Shown piece by piece: positions 34,501 through 49,500 of a DNA stretch of 64,000 bases (position 1 is the first letter of the stretch; each line of letters begins with the position of its first letter). The DNA lies in assembly GCA_039881045.1 (NCBI GenBank), contig JAYWVB010000052.1:186001-250000 (forward strand), written 5' to 3'. The translations under genes were made by a program, and so were the position numbers. This DNA is from Chaetomium olivaceum (lineage: Eukaryota; Ascomycota; Sordariomycetes; Sordariales; Chaetomiaceae). The notes under the pieces were generated by a model. It saw only the letters and a program-made list of their open reading frames with translations, searched no databases and had not been told where the DNA came from.

Positions 34501-37500
34501 TCCTCCACATCCCGCGTCACCACCACTCCGGCACCACGGTCACCCCCTTCCCGATCGTCACCCCGGGACAGACGGTCACCCCACCCCCAAACCAGCAGTC
34601 CTCGCCCACAACGATCGGCTTGCCGGACTCCGGCCCGCGCAGGCCGTTGCGCAGGGCCGGGTCTAGCGGGTGGGTGCCCGAGTAGAAGCTGCAGTTGGGG
34701 CCCACGAGGGTGCGCGCGCCGATGTGGATGGCGCAGGTGTCGATGAAGGTGGCGGAGGAGTTGACGTAGACGCCGGGGCCAAAGCTGTTTTGTGGTGATG
34801 GGATGGTGTGAATAATGGGCAGGTAGGGAGTTGGCGAAACAGGGCTTGGAAGCTCGGAAAGGGGTGGTGGAGAGATGAAGGGGAGACTTACGTGCACTGG
34901 GTGCCGTAGTCGAATTTTATGGGGCTGTCAACCCAGGGGTAGCTGCTCAAGACGGCTTCCTCTTCAGGGCTACCCGGCGGTGGGAGGGGCGTTTCGTCGC
35001 GGACGATGCTGATGATGATGACTGGTGAGTGACGGGTTCTCAGCGGATGCACCAGCCCCCAAAAGAGGGACATACTCTTTCCACAACTCTACCAATTTCC
35101 GGCGCGGAGCCCCGGCCGCATCCTGGGTGTTGTAGGCATTGCAGGCGATCTTACACCGGAGGCGGTCTGCTATAAGATTGGGAGTGAAAGCGTAGTACAG
35201 CTCGCCGGCGAGCATGCGACGCCGGTTCTCGACCAGGTCAAGGTTGTTCGGGTCCATGGTGATCGTTGACCGCCTTCTCAGTTCTCCAGTATCTCAGCTC
35301 CTCGGTTTGTCAGTTCGGGTTGTTTCTCTGGACCTGCCATGTTTCCTTGGCTGTAGCCTGTAAGAGGCGGGGTCGGCAGGCTCCGGCTTGAGAGTTGCCG
35401 GAGCGGTGGGGGTCTCGGTTTTCTGGGGATTCCCCATTCTTGGTGGGATTGCCAAGTCTTCCAAAATCAGGGGGTGTGGAGGAGTCGGAATTTTGAAATA
35501 CTCTAAAGCGAGGGCAAGACAGAAAATGAGGGAGACCGAAGCTTCTTGAGAAGGATTTGTTCTTGCATCCGCGTTAGGGTCGCGACTCGCCATGAGCAAT
35601 TTACCTTCCTCCACGAGAGGAGGAATCCGTCAGCGAGATGAGACGATCTTTGCAGAAAGAGGAATGAGGATTTGGTTTCCCGCTCCCGCTCCTGCACCGT
35701 TTCCAGTTCCTTTCGGTAACGAGCCGCCTCAGCATCGCACAAATCGACCCAGAAGCTCGCTAGCCCCAAGCCTCGGACCACGTTGTTTGGGCTAAACAAA
35801 ACGACGTCTCGACCGATCGAGCCAATCCACGGAAGGAGACTCGGTAGATGACGGCTTGCAGAGGGAGGTTGCAACCAAGCCGCGCCGGCTCTGCCACTTT
35901 CGGGTTCAAACGCATCTCGGATCGCCCATTCACTGGCCGCTCAGGAGAGTGAAGACGCAGCCCACAGCGAGGTATCGCCTCCCGGACCACTGCACTGACA
36001 AACGTGGCTCGCCGTTGCATGGACGCGACGTGCGCCACTGTACCTGAACTTTCCGCTTCCAGCGGAGGATGACAACGGCCTGGGCCTCATTGGTTCGATG
36101 CTACAGGGAATCTCGTGTCGATGCGACAACTGCACACCAATGTTTTGGATAAAAGCAAGGCGGACCGATGAGCGATCCAGGATATGTCATCCGTCAAAGC
36201 CGGACCAGGGACTTCAGTGGGTCAAAATTATGGTAAAATCCTACCAGGACAAGGGGACCAACCGCTGCCATGCCAATTCGCCTGTCATGATTTCCATCTC
36301 TTGACAATGCCACCCCAGTGCCCGCCTGCACCTGGCATGGCCGCGTGGTGACGCGGCTCGATCCTGGCGCACCAAGCGAGTTGTCATCCGCGCAACCCGA
36401 GCTCTCGCCCACTCACTCACTGACACTGTCAACCTTCGGTATAATCTTTGCTCCACTACCGACGTGGTACTGCAGCCCGAGGCTGTGCACCCGCATCATG
36501 GAGGAGGCATGGTAAGCTATCGAACCCGGAATGAAACCCAGCCTACCGTGCATGTCCGTCGGGGACGGACCAAGAAGCTGGGAGCCGGCCCCGAAAGAAC
36601 GTAGAGATCCAATCGAGGACAAGAAAAACTACCCGTGGGGAAATTACGTTCCTTAGGAATCTTGGTATAAATGTTACAACGCCAGCCCGTCTCAATGCTG
36701 CCATGACACCCACCATCACCTCCCAACTCAAGTCCCGCCTACAATCGTGTTAGCCGCTCAACCCACCCACCATCAACATGAGGACCACCTTTCTTCCGGC
36801 TCTTGCCGCTGTCACCCCTGTTCTCGCCGGGTTTGACACTTGGGCGCCCCCGGGACCGTATGATGGTAATGCCAGCCAGATTATAGCAGCAAGACTACGA
36901 GTAGAAGACTAACCTGTATCCCGAGGTAGTCCGCGGCCCATGCCCCATGCTCAACACCCTGACCAACCACGGCTTTTTTCCTCATGATGGCCAGGACATC
37001 GACCGGGAGACGACTGAGAACGCGCTGTTTGATGCCCTGCACGTCAACAAGACCTTGGCCAGTTTCCTGTTCGACTTCGCCCTCACCACCAACCCGATCG
37101 CCAACGCGACCACCTTCTCCCTGAACGATCTCGGAAACCACAACGTCCTCGAGCACGATGCCAGTCTGAGGTATGATGCTTAGCAAATTATCTTTTATGA
37201 ATTCATCTCTAACCACATGCAGCCGCGCCGATGCCTACCACGGAAGCGTTCTCGCCTTCAACCACACCGTCTTTGAGGAGACCAAGTCGTACTGGACCGA
37301 TGAGATTGTCGACCTCAAGATGGCCGCCAATGCGAGATACTACCGCATCAAGACTTCGCAAGCCACCAACCCGACCTACGTCATGTCGGAGCTCGGCGAT
37401 GCCTTCACCTACGGCGAGTCGGCTGCTTACGTCGTTCTCTTTGGCGACAAGGAGACCCAGACCGTCCCCAGGAGCTGGCTCGAGTGGCTCTTTGGTAAGT

Positions 37501-40500
37501 TCTTTTTTGCTACCGATACGCCAGCCAAGTCTACGTAACAGCACTCGAAAATACTGAGTCGATGCTAACGGTTTGCGTGTCTTACAGAGAAGGAGCAGCT
37601 GCCTCAGCACCTTGGCTGGAAGCGGCCCGCCCAGTCGTTCGAGCAAGGCGATCTCGACAAGTTCATGAGCCTGATCCAGAACTACACCGAGCAGATCGAG
37701 GCCCCTGCCTGCGAATCTCGCAAGCAGCGCCGCCAGGCCCGCCGCGTCCCTTCCCACTTTGGCTTTTAATCAGGGAAATAATGGATAGATGGAGAGGGGA
37801 AAGTGCCCATTGAGCCTCTAGCTTCAAGCACTGGTCGAGCGTCAAAACCAGACGAGGCAGATCACTTGTAATAGCATTTTTAAAATTGGTAGATCTTAGT
37901 TACATAACGACTGCAGCTCGAGACAATCTAAGAACATCTACCACACATTCCAAAGGGACATTGAATCCATTTCTCAAGTGGATATCGACCTACTTCAGTA
38001 TCTTGAGTGACGCTCTGGATGACTCGGGACATAAGAACACCACTACCGACGTCCATTTGACATTGTACGTAGCTTCGAAGACAGGTCGTTATACTCCCAA
38101 AACAGCCACACTCGCATACAAATTATTGGCGTCGTCCGTGCTCACGTAATACCCGACAGTCTACAATGCTGGGCATCCAGCCGCACCGCAACGCTCTATC
38201 GTCGTACAACATCACCTTCCCCAAAGCGGGAGCCACGCGTTCCCCGCTGTACTTCGAGCAATGAGCGCGCAGTATCGAGACGCACTATGCTCGGCCTCAC
38301 CGAGACACCTCCCTCCTAATAATAGCTCAAGAGTAAACCGTTGGGTCTGGCGGTGAAGTGAGGTGGAAACACCTGCCGCAGTTGGTTAAGCGATATCGTC
38401 TTCCATACGTTCGCTCATGCATTGTAATTCGTGGCGTCCCAGGCTCCAAATCTCCTGCCCCCAGACGCGCAACCCATCCCACCATCACGAGTTCGATGGA
38501 GTTAGGCACCTGACTTCTAGAGGCTAGAGGGTTACGAATCCATCAGATGACCGCTCACATTTCAGCTGTCCTTGAACTCACCACCCCGCTGCCCATCGAC
38601 AATAGACATCCGCAGGACGCACGGCAAGCCTCACCTCCCTTGGGCCCAGTTTCATCGTTAATCCACGACGGCAGCAGCAGGCAACCGGCACCCAAACGGA
38701 GGCCCCACACCGATCGCTACCCGACCTTCCGTTGGAGACGGGCATTCACAGCCGGAATAACATCAGGGGCGGCGCACCCGCCTCCGCCGGTGAGTCCTGC
38801 GTGCTAGGGAGCCATCCCGTCATCCCGTGCCCCCGCCACGCGACCGAAACTTTGCAGACCCCATCGTCATCAACAGAGTCCGTCATGCTCATCTCCGCCG
38901 CGGAAACGGGCATTCTTCCCTCTCGCCACCTTCCTTTCCGGGACCACGCCCCAGACGTCCCGGCCGCAGGCAAGGGGTTCAAGGGGTGTCGGCGCAATGC
39001 AAGCCCGTGGCAGGCTAGCCCTAAACGAGGTGGGGAGGAAAGGGCCATGGTTTCTCATTCCTCACTGTGCCCCCCTAGTGGTCCATTTTCCAAGCCTACC
39101 TAGATAGAGTTGGCGTTAGGAGCCCGGGCAGTTGACCCATCGAGACCATCGAACGAAGTGCTTGTTGGGCCCCTGCTGAGGTGACGGTAATCAGAAACCA
39201 GTGCATTTTACTGGGCTTGCGAGATACGTCAACCCATCCATCCCCGGGTGGGTGAAATGGTCTTGTTGTTCTGCTGCTAGCCGCATCGAGTTCAATGCAC
39301 AAATACCCCGATACAGCCCATGGCAGCAGCCCGACCTTGACTACCCAACACTGTCTCATCCCTTCTTATCGGACTCGAGGAATGGCTAGGTTTTAACAGG
39401 AAGGGATAGATAGGTAGGTATCTAAATGGTAAGGGTCCAGTGTATCCGGGCTGGATTCAGTGCCCGGACGGGAGGTACCTGTGAGAGATGAGCGATAGGA
39501 ATCGCGAGGCTCAAAGGCACTGCAAGTACCACTCTATTCTGTTAATGCCTGGAGGAACGTACGAGGAACGAGTACTTCCGAAAGGTTCCTTTTCCGAGAA
39601 AAACCATGGCCTGCTCAAGCACGGACCAATTCCCTGGAGTGACCCATAAAAAACCCATAAAAAACCCATAAAAAAAGCCGTGCCATATCTCCCTGTATAC
39701 TGTGAAGTTTTACTGTGATTATCGTAACGATCGTGGAACGAGCCATCTTGTTTTGCGTGGAGGAACTTGCCTCTGACGATGAGCGTCTCGAAGTTGGGCT
39801 TGGCAGTGGTGATGCACGGACGGTCTGTTGGGGTCTGTCGGCTGTGGGGTTGCCCCGCTTTATAAGAGCCAATGAGATGGCGCAGCCCTAGGCAGCTTCA
39901 CCGACGACCACGAAAGGATGCAAATTACAGGCCAACAAGATGAGAAGGAAACTATCAATTGGAAGTAGCCTGTTCCGCTAGAGAAAAGCTGCTAGGACGG
40001 AGCGACCGTGGAAAGCTGTACTACGATCCGGCGTCGGAAATCCTAGGGTCTCGCTAGAGCGCCGCGTCTTCTACGTCATCGGTTTCAGTACCCTGGCCAG
40101 ATTCAGGCATGGCCTCCCATTCTTGAAACCACGACTCGTGCCTGTGGTCTTGCTCGAACCGCCGTCTGGTCTCCTCACCCCGTCGTTCCAGCTTGAGGAT
40201 GGCGTCCCTCATGTCTTTATCAAGCACGTTCTTGGGCTCGATGAAGTCACTGCGCGCTGGCTTCCGAAACAGATGCAGCCCGTCCCAGCTCTCCGCCCTC
40301 GACAGCTGCACGTACAGGCTCATGAAGCTGGGCCGCGTCGCCGTGCCACTCGAGTGGACGCCTTTGAGGTTGACGAGCACGTTGGAGAACTGCTTGCCCT
40401 GGCTCTTCTGATCTGTCATGGCGAAGGCCGGTGTGCAGAGAGGCCCCGTTCGGTGGGTGACCCACCGAAAACCCGGCTTGCCCCTCCATCTGCCTTCTTT

Positions 40501-43500
40501 GCCCCGCATTTGGCTCGGGATGGCGACCGTCTTGCTCTTGATTAAAATGGTGCCATTGGGGAGCCCGGGGATGGCGAGGCCCGCGCTGTCGTCTGACTGA
40601 AGGAGGACGGCCACCGGCGGTCCAAGATGAAGAGTCACATCGCTGGCGAGCGCGATGGTGCCGGCGGCGAGGTCGGGAAAGATGTCGACGGCCTTGAAAG
40701 GCGCTCCGTTGACGACCTTCAGCCCGACAAACTGGTTGCGAGTCACCACCACCGGCATGCCTTGCGCGTAGAAGAAGAGGCCGGGGGTCGGCAGCTGCGA
40801 GTCGTCTCCGTAGCGGAGCACGTGGCATAGGTCCCCCGCACTCAATCGCTTCCCCGACTCAGTATCGTGCTTGGCCGCAAAGACTGAGATGTGCTTGCCG
40901 TGGGCACGAGCCCACTGGACGACGGCCGCCATGTTCAGGTCCCACCGGTCTTGGTTCAGAGGCGTGATGGCTCTCAGGCCATCTACGAAAGAGGACTCGC
41001 ACGACGGTGTATAGAGGCGTTGGCTCAGCCGCTGGAAGTCCAGCTCGGTCTGCTCCCCACTGCGCAGGCGCCGGAGGAAGCCCCGCAGCCTTGGACAGCC
41101 GGCTGCGCGGACCTGTTCGCGGAGGATGACGACGTTCGCGAACTGGAGGAACAGCTTATGCGCTGCTAGGTGCTTTGCCGAGCTGTCCGGTCTCTGTCCA
41201 CCGGGGTCCTTAGGCGTTGGCAAGAGGAGGCTGGTCTGCAGGACGGGGTCGAACTGGAAGAAATCACCAAAGAACATGACCATCGGGATCCCGCCGAACG
41301 GTCGATGCTGGTCGTCTCTGTACTGCTTCAGGCGGCTGTCCACCGCCGCGAGCGTGAGACCGCCCACCTGGCTGATCTCGTCGATAACCAGCATGATCAT
41401 GTTTTTCCACCGCAGCTTCTCTTCTTCCGAGATGTTCTTGGCTGTCGCTGCCCTGCCCTCAAACGCAATATTTGCCGCCGAGTGCAGCGTCACTCCGCCG
41501 ATAAGCGCGGCCGCATTACCGCTGGCGCCCGTCAGGAGCAGCGTGTGGAGACCGTCCTTCAGCCGGAACATGTCCTTGATGGCGTGTATGACGCGAGATT
41601 TGCCGGTGCCGCCCTCGCCGCCGATGTATTGGAAATGCTGCCGACCCCCTTCTTCCTGCAGCCGTGTGCCGCGCTCGTCAAGAAATGCCGCTGGTAGTAA
41701 GACTGCCATCGACTGGAGCTTGTTCAGGGTCCAGTGCCTTGTGAGCCCCAGCGCCACATCGACGTATGTTGCATAACGTCCGAGCTCGAGCCGCATCTGT
41801 CCACCCGGGCCGACCCCTTCTGGAGATCTTTCGCATCCGTGAACGGGCAACCGTGGGCTCCCGTGTGGCTCGCCAGCATGCGCAGAAGACGGATTCGTTT
41901 GCCTGCCCTGGATCTTCGCCGTGACGCTGCTGTCCTCTTTCTTCTGGACCTTCAATACCGCGTCGATCTCCTCGCGGCTGGGCAATCCCATGCCGCGGAA
42001 AGGCGAGTCTTGGAGGTCCTGTAGCATGGTATAGAAATGGCGACCACGCTGGGCAGCATTGTTGTCGTCCTGGCTTGGGTCAACTGCCCTCGCCTCTTCG
42101 TCCAAGCGCCTCAGCGCCGAAGTCGCTGTCATATCTTTGATCTCGCTACCTCGAACCGCTGAAAGGACATCCAAGAAGGCTTCGTAGTGGGCCTGTGGAT
42201 CGATGCCCCCACCATCCAGTCCGACGCCGTCATCGTCCCCCTCCCGGTCCTCAAAGTCAAACCCGTCGACGACGTCTTCGTTTTCCTGTTCTAGCCCTTG
42301 CATCTTTCGGTCAGCACGGGCATCGTCCGCCGAGACGCGTAGCAGAGCGATATTCTGGACGTGTGAGCGGATTCGGGCGCCCAGCTGCCCCTCGAGCGAT
42401 TGCCAAAGTCCTGGTATATCGTCCGCTGGCTCAGCCTGAAACCTTTCCCATGGAACGAAGAGGGCGAGGTGCAGGACTGCGTTTCTGTATGTGACTTGTA
42501 AGCCCTTTTCTTTTAACGTACTTGCATAACGAAGCGCCCACCATAACGAAGCGCCCACTTTTCCCGGACCTCAACCACTTTGTGTAAGTCAATTCAGCCA
42601 CAACAGCTCAAATCAATTGAAACTACTCGGAGTCACTGTCTTCAGACATCTCGCAAACTACTTGACATGTCCGCGCATTGTGGCCGGGCTTCTTGCAGTT
42701 GCTGCAGAGCCGAATGCGTGGCCCACCCACTGTTATACAACCACTACTCCCTGACGTTTCCTCGCAGTCCTTATCACCAAGTCCCCGGTCAGCCATCAAA
42801 CCCTTTGCCTCTTGTAAACTAAGTGATCCTCCTTCCTGCAGACGCGTTTTCTTTGTCCTACGGCGCTTGCTTAGTCGCTCATTTGCTGTACGAAGTTCCT
42901 GGGCCTCAGCTCGGAGTAACACCATTTCATGTGCCAATTTTGAGATGCTCTTGGCCTGCAAGTCGATGATGTCGAAAATGTGAGTCGGAGAGCTACCTTG
43001 ATGGTTCTCGATCTTCCGCTTGAGAGTGATGGAGCTCTTGGTCGCGTCGTACGCATTGGATGGGGTCTTCAGGGCCCAAGTCGAGGCTGTTCCGGGACGC
43101 GAGTTTGGAGGAGATGGGGTAAGTGGCTTAGGGTCGAGGCAAGAAACTACCAATTCAGGGTCAAAAGGAACAAGGCCAGTTGCTCTAAAGCCCGCTCGTA
43201 TGTTGTTCGCTGTGATTGAAGCGTGAAATGCCTCGACAAACGCGTCGAAGAAGCCCTCCTTCGTAATGTGGGTGATCTGCATCCGCATCATCTGCTCAAT
43301 CCGCTTGCCGTACGAGGCCTTGAGCGGACTAAAACACCCAACATCAAGAGGCTGGAGAAAGTGGGAAGAATGGGGAGGCATGCAAAGTGTAACAATGTTG
43401 TTGGCCTTGCAGAAATCTTCGAAGTCGACCGAGTGGTGGCTTTCGTGGCCGTCAAGGATGAGCAGTCGATGTACCCCTCTCGTACGGCGTTTGGTAGCCT

Positions 43501-46500
43501 CGTCGAAATGTTTTAGCCAATCGAGGCCAATCTCATTTGTTGTCCAGCCATTCTCGCTTGTATGGACTCTCCATTCGGGCTGGAACCGGCTGTCCTGGTA
43601 CCAAGGGAGGAGGTGGTTTTTCCCCTTGACGACAAAGTACGGCGGCACGACCCAGCCATCCGCACACACAGCTTGGATCACCGTAACCCACTCTCGATTG
43701 CCAGGCTGCTTTGTGCGAGGCCGTCCACGTCGCTCGGAGCTCGTCACGACCTTTGCACTCGAAAGTATGCCCATCTGGAACCCAGTCTCGTCGAAGTTGT
43801 AGATGTCCCCCTCTTGGATCGCGTATTTATCGATTACGTTGCGTACGAGCCGAAACCACGCGTTTACTACGTCGGGATCTTCGCATTGGGCTCTCTTGTA
43901 ATCGATTCGGCGTCGGAAACGCGTCGTAACCTTGGAATGTCGCTTTACGAAACCGTTTGCCCATCGGGGTCCGACGCCCGACGCGCCGCGTGCGGCCCGA
44001 AGGCGATCGGCCATTTCTCGAAGGTCCGAGAGCTGGGGCTGAAATCCTCGCGCATCAAGGTCGAGTACTCTCTCAAGAAGGACTTGCTCTTCAAAGTCAG
44101 TCAGTTTTCGAAGGTTGGCTGGTATTTCGCGTCGTGGTTGCTTTCCGGCGCGTCGGTCGCGGAGCGAGCTTCGTGAGACCTCGTAGATCGCAGAAGCTTT
44201 TCGGACAGAAAGTTTAGGGTCTTTCTTGAGAGCTTCAAGCGCAAGGATCATACGAGTTTCTTTTGGAAGAGATTCCATTTTGTTGTGTGGAGAAAAGTGA
44301 GGATAGAGTTGGAAGGTTGTTAGGTGTAAAAAAGTGGGCGCTTCGTTATGGTGGGCGCTTCGTTATGCAAGTACGTTACGCCAAGAGGACCCTGCTACCT
44401 ACCTCCTTACAAATTTCTCGTCCTGCTCTTCGAACTCGTCTGTGAGGCGGCCATGAAAAACGGGTACTGCTGTCTCCTTGGGAGTTCGGAGGCATTGAAT
44501 CCATCCTTTGCAGACTGTTTCCGATGGTGGAAAAGGAACCGAGGTCGGGTCTCGCCGGTGACAATGCTCCTTTTTCAGGACCACAAAGGACACGTAGTCA
44601 TAGAAACAGAGGTGCTCGAGGATCGGCCCGCGGTGCTTGTACGCTTCCAAATAAGAGAGCTTGAAGCCGCTTTCTCCGAAGTAGACATTGTTTGGGTACG
44701 GCTCTTCACCAAGGTTCGCCAATGCTTCTCGCAGACCCGGCCACTGTCTAGCACAGGCCCAGTACAAGGAATTCAGATGTATCCAGCTCCAAGCAGTGAC
44801 GTTCGTGAAGTCGGTCTCGAAGCCGAGCAGATAGCCAAGCACTTCGGGATGTGAGAGCTCTCTGCTCGTGTGGATTCGATTTGCGACTCGTAGGAGGAAC
44901 GATTTGGTGGCTTCTCCCATCGCCGACGGCGCAGCAGAGCCGTCTGGCTCTCCTTTCTGCTGTGAGGCCAACTCCAGCAGCTCCTCTGCATGAGCGAGTC
45001 GCATCCACATCGGAGCGTTGAGCTTCGAGGCGTAGTTGCAAATGTAATGGACGAGCGCCAGCCCCTTCTTCCGCGTAATGACTGGTGATATGTCAGTATT
45101 ATGCCGAAGACCTACGGCCATGCTCTGGTTGTACTGATTGACCATCTGATGATCCCGTTTCACCTCGAGCAGGCCGTCTTCCGTAAAACTAGTCTCCGGC
45201 ACGAGTTTCCACGGAGCCCGGAACCGACATAGCTGCGCTTTGCATTTCTCCGCACCCGACTTGAGAACTTCCTTGATCGAGTACTTCACACATGTAGCGG
45301 TATGGTGATGGACTTGGCAGCGAGACGCGACGAAGTTGGCTTCACGCTCAAACCTCCCGATAGCCACTCCGCGTCGTGAATCAACTCGGGCTCTACCACG
45401 GTGGTCTTTTGCCACTCTCCGTTGCCTCTTTCGCCAGGGCCTCGTCCAGGGTCGCGGTGAATACGTCATCCACGAAGCTCTTCACCTTGGACCGGTATAC
45501 CCCTTCGTCGGGGTTGGCCATATCGCGGACGAGATTTGCCAGATCCAGGTTCCCGTCCAGCCACAGCAGGCCGTGCAGGTGGAGGGCCCCGCGGTCGTTG
45601 GTCTCTATGGTGGCGTAATATGACTCACGTTCCCATAGATGGATGGCCGTCCGACGCGAACGTAGTGCTCAAAAAAATAGGGAGATCTCACGGAAGAAGA
45701 AAAGAGTCGAGCTCAGAGGATCGTGGACCGAGAGGGTCGTCGCCTGCAGCGTCGTGGACAGTGCGCTGAGAAAGGCTCTGGCGGCCTCGCCATCCCGTCC
45801 CCTGTGCGCTGCGAGCTTCAGCTTTACCGGATTGTTGATGTCGTTTGGGTTGAGCGTAAACCAGATAGCCGTGAGGCCGAACGCCACGATCATGGACCAG
45901 ATCTTCTTCCGCATCGACAGGCGGCTCTCGTTTGATAATGGATGTCGGCTACCGTATAGAGAAAGCTCCTTCATAAGTGCAAGGACGTCTCCGTCCGTCG
46001 TCTTTCCCGTCTCGGACATCTCCTTTTGCGCCTCCCTCAACCGCTGGGGTGTCAACCTTCGATGGATTCCCTCGATGCGTCGGAAAGCCGACCGCTTCAA
46101 GCGCCCCTGGCCGATTCGTCGATTCCGGGACTTTACAAGAATGTTGAAGATGAGAAACCCAAACATAGGGTGCTGGCCAAAATGCCCACCGTGTCTCTGC
46201 AGAACAACCTTGGCCCACGATTCTAGCGTCATATCTCGCAATAGCGGATTTGCTGAGCCTCCTCTTCGTTGCGGTCCGCCACCCGTGGTCCGCCACGCCC
46301 GTATGGAAAGCAACAAGGGAATGTCTTGGGGAAATAGTCGGGAGAGAACGCGTCGGCGAACTCACTACCCCGCGATACCCGGATGAACGGCCGTTCCGAG
46401 GATCCATAGACCTGCATAGACGGTGCGTCGCCGGCACCGGCCTCATAGCGGTCGTCAGACTCGCGCTCTGCTTGTAGCGCCAGACTGATAAAGTCTAGCT

Positions 46501-49500
46501 TGTCCTGCTCTTCGAAGGCGGCCTGGTCATCGATCGGAAACATGGCCGAAGACCGTAGCTCAAACACCGGCTCCTCCGTTTCTTCAGCCGTCGCCTCCTC
46601 CAAGCTGGCGGTGGATGCGCTACGCGTGGGCTCGGTCGGAATAGGACTGTGCTTGGATCTATCTGCTAATTCCGTCGCAATATCCTCAACCGTCGATGGC
46701 TCGACCGGGAGATCCTGTCCTCGATCGGTCGGCGGCACGATCTGTGCTGTCCGGATGGCCTCCTCTGCAGTCTCTTGCTCTCTCACCATTCGTTGGTACG
46801 CCAGAGACGGCACCTGGCTACCAACCTCAAAGAACCAACTGTCCATCTCCTCCTCGTTGATCACAATGTCCGCGTAAAGAGGGTTATTTGCCCGCAGCCA
46901 ATGTAACGCTGTGCGAAGGGCGCCGGGTCGGACACTCAACAGTTTGCTCACGTCCACCGGTCTCGGCCGCTCTAAGCCAGTCCACATCACATGCACCTGG
47001 TCCAAAGACGAGATAAGTGGATGCGGCAATATAGTCGCAGCCAACGACTCTACATCGTTGGGGAAGACCGAGATATGGCCAACAATGTGCTTCCGATATG
47101 TCGGACCGGTCTGCTGACCGCGCTGCACGTTGAACTTGGTGATGAACCCGTAGGCCGTATTGAGGGAGATGAGTTTCTCCTCTAGAGGAGTGAGCTCCCC
47201 AAGTTCCTTTGGGTATCTGTGCTCGCACCCGATATCCATTGTGCTACCCATGCAGGCGTCCGGGACCCGACGACGGTCGAAAGCAGCTCGACAGGTGAAA
47301 CAAACCGGCACGACATTCTCGCCATCTCGATCTGGAAAACACCTCTTACAGGCCAGAAGTCTCGCCATGGCCGGCTGTACCTCCGCGGGAACCGCCCTTG
47401 TCCAGTCGACATGGTCAAGGTCCCGTGGCTTCTTCTTCATGTAGCAGACGGAGCACGTGGCTATCTCCATGGTGCTCTCGTCATGAAACGCTTTCAAGAA
47501 GGACTGCACGGTGTCGACTTTACGTTCTGCCGGAATAGGGTTGCACCAGTCACGGCGAACTGAGGCTGCTTGCTTCTCTTGGAAGGATTGCTCCGCTGCC
47601 TGAACCAGTTGATCTAGTGCTTCCCTTTGCCGCACAATCATCTCCACGGACGACCAGTCAAGATGGGTTGGCTGTCCGCCCGCTGGGTCCGGGGAAGACC
47701 CTTCTGGCCTCGGCCGACGCCGTCTTCTAATTGTTTGCTGTTAATCACCCAACGGCACAGGTAGACCTGAAGTATAGGAAGATACTATTACGTACTGCGG
47801 AGATGACGAATCGGCTTCCGGCCTCGGCCTTGGAGCTCTTTGGCGGCCCTGGCTCGCATGCTCTACCAGCTCTTCTCGTGCTTCCCTTTGCTGCGCAATC
47901 ATCTCCACGGATGTCAGGTCAGGATCGCCTGGCTGCCCGACCGTTATGTCCGTGGAAGACCCCTCTTGCTGTGGCCGACGTCGTCTCCTGATCATATGCT
48001 GTCAGTAACTTCAGCAGACTTGACGCATAAAAAAACACTGTTCCGTACTCTGGGGTTGACGAATCGGCTTCCTGCCTCGCCCTTCGAGCTCTTTGGCGAC
48101 CCTGGCTCGTATGCTCTACGAGCTCTTCTCGGCGTCGTGCCGCCTCCTCTCCAGCCCGCCGCTGTCTCTCCAGCCACTGTCTGATTTCTTCGGCTTGCGG
48201 GTGCCGTTCTCTTTCCTCTTCGAGTCGTCGTCTTTTCTCCTCTTCCCGGATACGCCGACCTTCTTCCTGACGCAGGCATCTCTCTGTGTTGGCGGCGGCG
48301 GTATTCTTCTTGATGTCCAATCGTCTCCGTTTGCTGACGGCGGCGGTAGTCTGCCTGCTGTCCAATCGCCTCCGTTTGCTGACGGACGCGATATCCTTCC
48401 TGCTGTCGGATCGTCTGCGTCTGCTGACGGCCGCGCTCCTCCTCTTCCATCCATCTGATCGCCTCTCGCTGCTGCCGGGCGACCTCTCGCTCGCGCCGCC
48501 TTTGCTCCGTTAGCAACCGCCCTGCTATTTCCTCATGTTGCCTCATGACCTCTCGCTCGCGCCGCCTTTGCTCCGTTAGCAACCGCCCTGCTATTTCCTC
48601 ATGTTGCCTCATGACCTCTCGCTCGCGCCGCCCTGCTATTTCCTCATGTTGCCTCATGACCTCCCGCTCCTGCCGCCTTTGTTCTGCCAGCCGCCGTTGT
48701 GAGGCTTCCCGTATGGCCCGGCTCTCGTCATCTTGTGGTCCTGTCAACGTCTGTGGGCGCCGACTGCGGCGCTCTTCTTGCGGCTGGAACGGCACGGAAC
48801 GAAGGCCTGCTGCCGCCTGCTCATGACCCGCATGACCTGTGACTGTCCGTTCCTGGGGGTTCAGGCTGTTGCGGACCGGGGAAAAAAGAAGGGCCGTCGT
48901 GCGATTCGGCCATGCTGAAGTCCTAACAAGCTGCTGTTCGACTATGTCATTATACGTATAACTAGCGTCTGATCGGCCGATGAACTTCGTACTGGCCGCT
49001 CTATCGATTTTCCCAAGATACTTTTTTCTCTATAACAGAAACATTCCTAGCCACTTTACCAAGTGCCGCGAATCGCGTCAGAGGAATCCTCTTCCGATTG
49101 CATATCGACTGCAATGGTGGCGCCCATATCTCCGAGACACAATTGGCAGACGGGTATGTCTGTGCCCGGTCGTATATGCAAGAATCCAACGATCCATCGC
49201 CCTTGCGGCGATATCTGTTTCTATCATTCCGGTATATCGATTGGCTTCTCTGTTTCCGGAGCATTCTGGCGGATCTGGCCTGTTTCACTGGGCCATCTTT
49301 GTTTGCAGCGCCCTAGCGCCTCCCCTCATAGGAACCTCGATAACCATAATATACCTATAAGAGCATGTCATCCCAGGGCCTTTCTCTCCCTAGATGCCAT
49401 CCTCTCATCACACTACCCGTGAACTGCCATTCTCTCATCACACTACCCGTGAATCTATTGCCGCCGACATGTCTGCTCCTCATCTCACTGTCGTTCGCCC